This document shows, piece after piece, positions 1-6,092 of a stretch of DNA of 6,092 nucleotides (positions are counted from its first letter, which is position 1; each line of letters starts with the position of its first letter). Origin of the DNA: Cytophagales bacterium. Lineage in GTDB: Bacteria; Bacteroidota; Bacteroidia; Cytophagales; Cyclobacteriaceae. Location: positions 1 to 6,092 of the forward strand of contig DNZD01000018.1 in assembly GCA_003504855.1 (NCBI GenBank). The letters run 5' to 3'. The notes below the pieces were generated by a model. That model was given only the letters and a program-made list of their open reading frames with translations, was not told the DNA's origin and made no database searches. The position numbers and the translations under genes were made by a program.

Positions 1-567
1 GCCGGCGAGGAGCAGGGCGTGCAGGATCAGATCGACCTTTATTTCTCTACTTTCGCCAAATCGATGGCCAGTATCGGTGCGTTTGTTGCCGGTAACAAGT
101 CCATTCTCAAGTATCTCCGCTACAGCACCCGCTCACAGATATTTGCGAAGAGCCTACCCATGCCACTGGTGCTGGGCGGCATGAAGCGCCTGGAACTCCT
201 GAAAACCAAACCCGAGCTTAAGGACAACCTCTGGAAGATTACCCGGGCAGTTCAGGACGGCCTCCGGGAGCGTGGCTTCTACCTGGGTGCCACTCAGTCG
301 CCCGTTACACCTGTGCTTTTCAAAGGGGGTGTCGGAGAGGCGGCGAACATGGCTATGGACCTGCGTGAGAACTTCCACATTTTCTGTTCTGTGGTTATCT
401 ATCCCGTTGTGCCTAAGGATGTTATCATGTTCCGGATCATCCCAACGGCGGCCCATACCATGGCTGATGTGGAGAGGACACTGACGGCATTTTCTACCCT
501 GAAAACCAAGCTTGACGAGGGTTTTTATCGTCAGGAGGCGTTGGTTTCTGTGACTAAAGGAATGTAA
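1..567 (+). CDS. Serine palmitoyltransferase-like PLP-dependent acyl-CoA:amino acid C-acyltransferase, C-terminal half (5' partial)
   Basis: This is the last 188 residues of an alpha-oxoamine synthase family enzyme (fold type I, PLP-dependent). The family condenses an amino acid with an acyl-CoA with loss of CO2. Serine palmitoyltransferase makes 3-ketosphinganine from serine and palmitoyl-CoA, the first step of sphingolipid synthesis. The reading frame is open from base 1. The PLP-lysine motif TFAKSMASIGAFVAG is visible, with the Schiff-base lysine at visible residue 20 (bases 58-60). RSQIFAKSLPMP (residues 44-55) and the C-terminal RIIPTAAHT motif (about 135-143) follow. The family is usually about 400 residues, so roughly half is missing to the left. 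The GTG at 19 is inside the gene and is not its start. The wording fits Bacteroidota SPT better than 2-amino-3-ketobutyrate CoA ligase or AONS (KBL/BioF), but those relatives cannot be fully excluded without the N-terminal half. The C-terminus is intact, ending in TAA at 565-567. Confidence 0.88.
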   Translation, partial: AGEEQGVQDQIDLYFSTFAKSMASIGAFVAGNKSILKYLRYSTRSQIFAKSLPMPLVLGGMKRLELLKTKPELKDNLWKITRAVQDGLRERGFYLGATQSPVTPVLFKGGVGEAANMAMDLRENFHIFCSVVIYPVVPKDVIMFRIIPTAAHTMADVERTLTAFSTLKTKLDEGFYRQEALVSVTKGM

Positions 568-584
568 AAAAATAGGCTTTTACC

Positions 585-613
585 TTGATTTTAAGGGTTT
601 TTACCTACCTTAG
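585..613 (+). promoter_or_regulatory. Candidate Bacteroidota-type promoter for the histone H1-like gene
   Basis: TTG at 585-587 and TACCTTAG at 606-613 are separated by 18 bases. The second box matches five of the six fixed bases of the Bacteroidota -7 consensus TAnnTTTG, and the TTG matches the core of the -33 box. Transcription would begin near 619-622 and leave a leader of about 35 bases before the ATG at 657. The 89-base gap after the upstream gene makes a promoter here reasonable. The match is to a short consensus in AT-rich DNA, so chance agreement is possible. Confidence 0.4.
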
Positions 614-656
614 TGGCAGAAAAATCCTTTGTTTCAAAACCAAACACTAAATAGCA

Positions 657-839
657 ATGAAAAAATTCGAAGAACTCAAGACCCTGATCGCCTCTATCGA
701 AGTGGACGCTGACAAGTTCTACAATAAGGGCAACAGCGCCGCAGGTACGCGGGTACGCAAAGGAATGCAAGACCTGAAAAACCTCGCCCAGTCAATCCGG
801 GCTGAAGTTCAGGAACTAAAGAACAAAGAGACCAAATAA
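657..839 (+). CDS. Histone H1-like DNA-binding protein (Hc1 family), 60 aa
   Basis: This small basic protein resembles the Hc1/histone H1-like family widespread in Bacteroidota and first known from chlamydial Hc1, a nucleoid-condensing protein. The Bacteroidota members are presumed nucleoid-associated; their exact role is poorly known. The recognisable core is GNSAAGTRVRKGMQDLKNLA (residues 25-44), a turn followed by a basic helix. I count 13 Lys/Arg against 9 Asp/Glu. The whole chain is predicted to be helical, without a signal peptide or membrane segment. It lacks the long Lys/Ala-rich tail of chlamydial Hc1, as expected for the short Bacteroidota form. The start is the only ATG that keeps the family's MKKFEELK opening; no Shine-Dalgarno sequence is visible, only an A-rich leader, which is normal in this phylum. 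It stands alone between a candidate promoter and a strong terminator, so it is probably monocistronic. Confidence 0.85.
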   Translation: MKKFEELKTLIASIEVDADKFYNKGNSAAGTRVRKGMQDLKNLAQSIRAEVQELKNKETK

Positions 840-857
840 GGTTTTACAATTTACTTG

Positions 858-888
858 AAAAGGGCAACGTTATCGTTGCCCTTTTTTT
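858..888 (+). terminator. Rho-independent terminator shared by convergent genes (H1-like gene and dapA)
   Basis: The arms AGGGCAACG (861-869) and CGTTGCCCT (874-882) pair perfectly around the loop TTAT. A858-A860 can extend the stem by pairing with T883-T885. On the plus strand the stem runs into seven T residues (882-888), a textbook terminator 18 bases after the H1-like stop codon. Read on the minus strand, the same hairpin is preceded by an A-run and followed by four T residues (861-858), so it may also stop transcription from dapA, less strongly. The right arm and loop lie inside the dapA coding sequence. Confidence 0.9.
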
Positions 889-1754
889 ATGCCCTCAAGG
901 GCATTTTGAATGCGCAGTTTCAAATTAGCAGATGCCGGAAGAAGGGGGAGACGAACTTGTGGACCACATATACCCATTTCGTGCATGACAGCTTTCACAC
1001 CAACAGGGTTGGCCTCTTCATACATCAAGGGGTTTATGTCCACAAGTCTTAACAACTCTGTCCTGGCCTTATCATATTGCCCTGCAAACGAGTGCTGGGC
1101 CATTTTCTTAAACGATAAGGGAAATGCATTGGCCAACACGCTGATCACGCCTGCAGCGCCCATAGCGTACAAGGGAACCGTCAACATATCGTCGCCACTG
1201 ATCACCATAAAATCCCGGGGCTTGTCTTTCAGAATCTTCATACACTGTTCCATGTTTCCTGAAGCCTCCTTGACACCGACAATCCGCTCGTGCCCAGCTA
1301 AGCGCAAGGTGGTGCCTGCGGAAAGGTTGGAGGATGTCCGTCCTGGCACATTGTACAAAATCACCGGAACTGGGCTTTTGTCGGCAATAAAGGAGAAGTG
1401 GCGTATGATGCCCTCCTGAGATGGTTTGTTATAGTAAGGGCTCACCGAAAGCAATGCATCGACTCCGGTCCAGTCTGTTTTGCTAATTTCTTCCAGCACA
1501 GCGGCAGTGTGGTTTCCCCCCAGGCCATAGACAATCGGCAAATGACGCGTGTTGTGTTTCTTGACGAATTCCAGTACCGCTTTCTTCTCATCCCGGCTCA
1601 TGGTGGCCGATTCACCCGTGGTGCCCATCACGACGTAATAATCAACGCCTTTGGCCGTGTGCGTTAAAATGCGTTTTAAGGCGGTGAAGTCAATATCACC
1701 TGAGCCATCAAAGGGCGTCACCAGGGCCACGCCTGTGCCGTACAACTTCTTCAT
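870..1754 (-). CDS. dapA: 4-hydroxy-tetrahydrodipicolinate synthase
   Basis: DapA condenses pyruvate with L-aspartate-4-semialdehyde, the first committed step of the diaminopimelate/lysine pathway, in the cytoplasm. The product feeds lysine and peptidoglycan. The 294-residue length matches the family, a single TIM barrel. Visible active-site elements are GTTGES (44-49, with T45 and T46), SPYYNKP (105-111, with Y108 in the position of the tyrosine contributed across the dimer), YNVPGRT (134-140, with the proton-relay Tyr134 and the substrate-binding Arg139) and GVKEAS (160-165) with Schiff-base Lys162. All essential residues are present, so the enzyme should be active. The start is ATG, three bases after the stop of the DUF6913-like gene, which points to translational coupling; no Shine-Dalgarno sequence is evident. 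The last four codons (KGQR) lie in one arm of the 858-888 hairpin and the TAA stop is in its loop. Related lyases such as N-acetylneuraminate lyase are unlikely given the DapA-type motifs. Confidence 0.96.
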   Translation of the reverse strand: MKKLYGTGVALVTPFDGSGDIDFTALKRILTHTAKGVDYYVVMGTTGESATMSRDEKKAVLEFVKKHNTRHLPIVYGLGGNHTAAVLEEISKTDWTGVDALLSVSPYYNKPSQEGIIRHFSFIADKSPVPVILYNVPGRTSSNLSAGTTLRLAGHERIVGVKEASGNMEQCMKILKDKPRDFMVISGDDMLTVPLYAMGAAGVISVLANAFPLSFKKMAQHSFAGQYDKARTELLRLVDINPLMYEEANPVGVKAVMHEMGICGPQVRLPLLPASANLKLRIQNALEGIKKGQR

Positions 1755-1757
1755 CGA

Positions 1758-2264
1758 TTAATGCAGTTGTTTGGTATAGGTGTACATATTCTCAACCAAT
1801 CCGTGCAGGGTACCCTTATTGTCAATCATAAACTCAAAATATGGGGCGTTTTCCTCCTGGTATTGTCCAACGCGGCAATGAGCCTTGCTGTTGGCCAATA
1901 GATTTAAAATGAGTGGGTTATGAACAATGTCAACGTAAAACAAATAGTCAAATTGGGTTTGCATGAATTGGGTAGCTGCGGCATTGCGGATAGAGCCCCA
2001 AAACGAGAGGTCTTTGATGGTAAAGAAGTCAAAGAGGAACTCGTAATTCTCTTTCAATTTGGGAAGATATTCCAGCACCTTCACCTGTTTACCATCCTGT
2101 TCAAGTTTTCTAACCAGGTCTTTGATCTCGTCGTGCTTCTGTCTATCCTCCACGGTGAAGATGATACCAAACGAGTTGGAACGTTTGAATGCAGTGCTGG
2201 TCCTCAGGCTTTTGTTCTTACGCAAGGCCGATTGTGTGCGCCAACGAAGGAAGGTTTGTTTCAA
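1758..2264 (-). CDS. DUF6913-like protein of unknown function, 168 aa
   Basis: I recognise this as resembling the Bacteroidota family annotated DUF6913, from memory and without a search; no biochemical role is known to me. The N-terminal 30 residues are strongly basic (FLRWRTQSALRKNKSLR), followed by a beta-strand-like SFGIIF (31-36), a charged helix (about 39-58) and alternating hydrophobic segments. The most distinctive part is FDYLFYVDIVHNPLILNLLA (105-124) leading into NSKAHCRVG (125-133). These suggest a cytosolic alpha/beta fold; I see no signal peptide, membrane span or catalytic signature. The start is uncertain: no in-frame ATG lies upstream, and TTG at 2264 is the best candidate. 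The frame stays open upstream to a TGA at 2304-2306. A single-base change in the A7 run would join it to an ATG at 2311 (see findings). It sits 47 bases after ligA and 3 bases before dapA, suggesting cotranscription. Confidence 0.75.
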   Translation of the reverse strand: MKQTFLRWRTQSALRKNKSLRTSTAFKRSNSFGIIFTVEDRQKHDEIKDLVRKLEQDGKQVKVLEYLPKLKENYEFLFDFFTIKDLSFWGSIRNAAATQFMQTQFDYLFYVDIVHNPLILNLLANSKAHCRVGQYQEENAPYFEFMIDNKGTLHGLVENMYTYTKQLH

Positions 2265-2282
2265 ATCGGGTTGATTAGGATC

Positions 2283-4357
<2,075 letters not shown>

Positions 4358-5056
4358 TCAGGCTTGCTCCTGCAGGAGATTGAGCATAACTACCGCCATC
4401 AGGCCTGCCGTTTCTGTCCGGAGCCGACTGGGGCCAAGGCCAACAGACACAAATTTATTTTCTTGTGCCAGGTTTACTTCAGTCGGCGTAAAGTCACCCT
4501 CGGGTCCGATGAGAATGACGTAATCCCTGTGGGGCAATGCTGTCTTTGTCAGAGAAAGTGCAGTTGCTCCCATGTGTGCGATAAACCGCTGTGTGGGGAG
4601 GGAAGGCTGCTTCACGAAAGCACCAAATACCATTAATGGGTGCAGCATGGGTTTATACGGCTGCATGGATTGCTTTAAAGCACTGATGATAACTTTTTCC
4701 AACCGGTCATGGTTCACCACCTTCCGTTCAGAGGTTTTGCACAGTAACGGTGTAATAGAATCGACACCGATCTCAGTACACTTTTCCAACAGCCATTCGA
4801 TTCGGTCGATATTTTTGGTGGGCGCAATGGCCAGATGGATAGAGAAATCTCGCTTGGGCGTATGGGTAGTGCTGGTGATTTGAAATGCAACCCGGGTGGC
4901 TGAGATGTCTTTCAACACAGCCTGGTGATGATGGCCCACTCCATCGGCAAGGGTAATGAGGGATCCCGGGGTAAGCCGTAGTACTTTAACAGCATGATGT
5001 GATTCCTCAGGAGGAAGTATGCCAGTGCTGATATCGGGTTGATAGAAGAGGTGCAA
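4358..5056 (-). CDS. rsmE: 16S rRNA (uracil(1498)-N(3))-methyltransferase
   Basis: RsmE is a SPOUT-class methyltransferase that uses S-adenosylmethionine to methylate N3 of U1498 in helix 44 of 16S rRNA, near the decoding centre of the 30S subunit. The N-terminal PUA-like domain (about 1-65) carries SHHAVKVLRLTPG (19-31). The C-terminal trefoil-knot domain carries LAIAPTKNIDRIEWLLEKCT (75-94), ALKQS (126-130), LIGPEGDFTPTEV (182-194) and LGPSRLRTETAG (207-218), the last two forming the SAM-binding knot. The 232-residue length is typical. The start is TTG: translation from it gives MHLFYQPDIS, the usual Bacteroidota RsmE opening, and the only upstream in-frame codons (CAT CAG CCC) follow the TAG stop of the acyl-CoA-binding protein gene. 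The start lies 9 bases after that stop and in the same frame, so translational coupling is likely. Confidence 0.95.
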   Translation of the reverse strand: MHLFYQPDISTGILPPEESHHAVKVLRLTPGSLITLADGVGHHHQAVLKDISATRVAFQITSTTHTPKRDFSIHLAIAPTKNIDRIEWLLEKCTEIGVDSITPLLCKTSERKVVNHDRLEKVIISALKQSMQPYKPMLHPLMVFGAFVKQPSLPTQRFIAHMGATALSLTKTALPHRDYVILIGPEGDFTPTEVNLAQENKFVSVGLGPSRLRTETAGLMAVVMLNLLQEQA

Positions 5057-5065
5057 GGGCTGATG

Positions 5066-5329
5066 CTAGCGGTATTCCTTTTCCAGCCGATTGATGAGGT
5101 CTACATAGTCTTGCATCGCCTGTTCAGCGCTTTTGCCTTTTTGGGCTGTCCAGGCGTCATGCTTGGCGATGGCCTTAAAATCAAATCCACCCGGGCGATC
5201 GCCGACGACATCGCCCTCCGTGGCTTGTTTAAACAAAGCGTAGATAGTAAGCAGTTCTTCGTTGGAGGGCCGCTTCGTGAACTCGCGTGAGCGGGCCTGG
5301 GCGGCTCGAAAGTCTTCCGGTAGTGCCAT
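5066..5329 (-). CDS. Acyl-CoA-binding protein (ACBP family), 87 aa
   Basis: This is a single-domain ACBP, a four-helix bundle that binds medium- and long-chain acyl-CoA esters in the cytosol, buffering and delivering them to lipid enzymes. The family signature LLTIYALFKQATEGD is at 26-40 and KHDAW at 56-60. The ligand-binding residues of bovine ACBP (Tyr28, Lys32, Lys54, Tyr73) are all present with an offset of two, as Y30, K34, K56 and Y75. The tryptophan before DAW (bovine Trp55) is His57 here, while the second tryptophan is kept as Trp60. Length matches the family, about 85-90 residues, and there is no signal peptide. The start is ATG. It follows gltA by 73 bases, including a GC-rich hairpin, and its TAG stop is 9 bases before the rsmE start. 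Its likely clients are acyl-CoA-using enzymes; the palmitoyl-CoA-using SPT-type enzyme at the left edge is one possibility, by inference only. Confidence 0.93.
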   Translation of the reverse strand: MALPEDFRAAQARSREFTKRPSNEELLTIYALFKQATEGDVVGDRPGGFDFKAIAKHDAWTAQKGKSAEQAMQDYVDLINRLEKEYR

Positions 5330-5343
5330 AGGTTAATAAGTAA

Positions 5344-5387
5344 TGACCCCGGCCTATTCCGGCATATGCCAGCACAAGCCGGGGTCA
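5344..5387 (-). terminator. GC-rich hairpin after gltA; possible terminator or attenuator
   Basis: TGACCCCGGC (5344-5353) is perfectly complementary to GCCGGGGTCA (5378-5387), a 10-base-pair stem around a 24-base loop. The loop contains the palindrome GGCATATGCC (5361-5370), which could form a nested stem. It begins 15 bases after the gltA stop on the minus strand, a normal position for a terminator. However, what follows is only moderately T-rich (TTACTTATTAACC), and the acbP start codon is 14 bases further on, leaving no room for a promoter between. Partial termination, a stability hairpin for gltA mRNA, or a repeated palindromic unit are all possible. A TAATATTG box (5393-5386, minus) resembles a -7 element but has no matching -33. 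Confidence 0.45.
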
Positions 5388-5402
5388 ATATTAAGTTATT
5401 GT

Positions 5403-6092
5403 TTAACGCTTTTCGATGGGCATGTACTTGCGTAATTGTTGCCCAACATAAATCTGGCGTGGCCGTCCAATAGGTTCTTTGTTTTCACGCATCTCTTTCC
5501 ACTGGGCAATCCATCCCGGCAGACGACCGATGGCAAACATGACGGTAAACATATCAACGGGGATACCCAGCGCCCGGTAAATGATACCGGAGTAGAAGTC
5601 CACATTAGGATACAGTTTTCGTTCGATGAAATAGGGGTCACGCAAAGCAACCTCTTCCAGCTTCATGGCGATATCAAGTACCGGATCATTTACGCCCAGT
5701 TTCTTGAGTACATCGTCGGCTGCTTTTTTGATGATCTTGGCCCTGGGGTCAAAGTTCTTGTAAACACGATGACCAAAGCCCATCAGACGGAAGCCACTGT
5801 TTTTATCCTTGGCTTTGTTGATCCATTTTTCAATATCACCACCGTCTTTGCGGATTTGCTCAAGCATGAGAATCACTTCCTGGTTCGCGCCCCCGTGGAG
5901 AGGTCCCCAAAGAGCATTAATACCTGCTGAGATGGAAGAATAGATGCTTGCTTTTGACGAGCCCACAATCCGTACGGTTGAAGTAGAGCAGTTTTGCTCA
6001 TGGTCAGCGTGCAGGATTAGAAGTTTGTCGAGGGCATCGGCCACCACCGGGTCAACTTCATAGTTGTCAGCCGGCAGGGCAAAGAGCATCTT
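5403..6092 (-). CDS. gltA: Citrate synthase, C-terminal part (5' partial)
   Basis: Citrate synthase condenses oxaloacetate with acetyl-CoA to give citrate, the entry step of the TCA cycle. The visible 229 residues are the C-terminal half of a type II-like (hexameric, E. coli GltA-like) enzyme of roughly 430 residues; the N-terminus is beyond the right edge, and the frame is open to the last base (first visible codon AAG). The sequence [15 protein letters not shown] (visible residues 27-41) carries the oxaloacetate-binding histidine. WGPLHGGAN (62-70) holds the first catalytic His at 66, [14 protein letters not shown] (105-118) holds the second at 108, and PNVDFYSG (162-169) holds the catalytic Asp at 165. 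The downstream arginine-containing stretches [10 protein letters not shown] (189-198) and [10 protein letters not shown] (208-217) complete the substrate pocket. All catalytic residues seen are intact. The ATG at 6089 is internal. 2-methylcitrate synthase is a relative that cannot be strictly excluded, but the wording is that of GltA. Its promoter would lie outside the window. Confidence 0.96.
   Translation of the reverse strand, partial: KMLFALPADNYEVDPVVADALDKLLILHADHEQNCSTSTVRIVGSSKASIYSSISAGINALWGPLHGGANQEVILMLEQIRKDGGDIEKWINKAKDKNSGFRLMGFGHRVYKNFDPRAKIIKKAADDVLKKLGVNDPVLDIAMKLEEVALRDPYFIERKLYPNVDFYSGIIYRALGIPVDMFTVMFAIGRLPGWIAQWKEMRENKEPIGRPRQIYVGQQLRKYMPIEKR

Noticed and set aside
19..21. 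GTG as a start for the SPT-like gene
   Set aside because: The frame is open to base 1 and the GTG is only 13 codons before the PLP-binding lysine, so a protein starting there would lack half the fold; the gene is cut by the window edge.
583..602. Weak terminator after the SPT-like gene (CCTT / AAGG stem followed by five T residues)
   Set aside because: The stem is only four base pairs and lies inside the candidate promoter; too weak to call.
890..903. Second small hairpin TGCCC / GGGCA next to the 858-888 terminator
   Set aside because: Five base pairs with a four-base loop inside dapA codons (ALEGI); it is short and has no adequate T-run, so it is probably coding sequence.
910..1419. A 169-codon open frame on the plus strand opposite dapA
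   Set aside because: It is fully antisense to a dapA with all catalytic residues intact, and its translation resembles no protein I know; it is a shadow frame.
4367..4378. Perfect 12-base palindrome CTCCTGCAGGAG at the end of rsmE
   Set aside because: It encodes the ordinary LLQE residues. As a hairpin it would have only four base pairs, and the nearby T-run on the minus strand is about a dozen bases away, too far for a terminator.
5436..5930. A 164-codon open frame on the plus strand opposite gltA
   Set aside because: It lies entirely within the antisense of the citrate synthase gene and has no recognisable domain.

Overview
The window looks like chromosomal housekeeping DNA from a Bacteroidota bacterium, most likely a Cytophagales-like lineage. 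The evidence is a short Hc1-type histone H1-like protein, a serine palmitoyltransferase-type enzyme whose wording matches Bacteroidota sphingolipid synthesis, a DUF6913-like protein between ligA and dapA, weak or absent Shine-Dalgarno sequences, and a candidate promoter of the Bacteroidota TTG / TAnnTTTG type. The lineage call is inference from protein wording and was not tested by any search.

Layout: bases 1-839 run on the plus strand and hold the C-terminal half of a serine palmitoyltransferase-like PLP enzyme (cut by the left edge), an 89-base gap with a candidate promoter, and the 60-residue histone H1-like gene. A strong hairpin terminator at 858-888 lies where the two transcription directions converge. 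Everything from 870 to 6092 is on the minus strand and is read right to left: gltA (citrate synthase, N-terminus cut by the right edge), an acyl-CoA-binding protein, rsmE (16S rRNA U1498 methyltransferase), ligA (NAD-dependent DNA ligase), a DUF6913-like protein of unknown function, and dapA (lysine/diaminopimelate synthesis). Gaps between these genes are 73, 9, 33, 47 and 3 bases, so the last five at least could be one transcription unit. The functions are unrelated (TCA cycle, acyl-CoA handling, rRNA modification, replication/repair, cell wall and lysine precursors), so the cluster is a packed housekeeping run and not one pathway.

No mobile element, CRISPR array, rRNA or tRNA gene was seen, and no gap exceeds 100 bases. 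I found no new multi-gene system. The points worth a second look are at the junctions: a terminator whose arm encodes the last residues of DapA and whose loop holds its stop codon; an in-frame amber codon as the only stop between ACBP and RsmE; a 13-base-arm hairpin with an A7 loop filling most of the ligA-DUF6913 gap; a GC-rich hairpin between gltA and acbP; and two genes that appear to begin with TTG.
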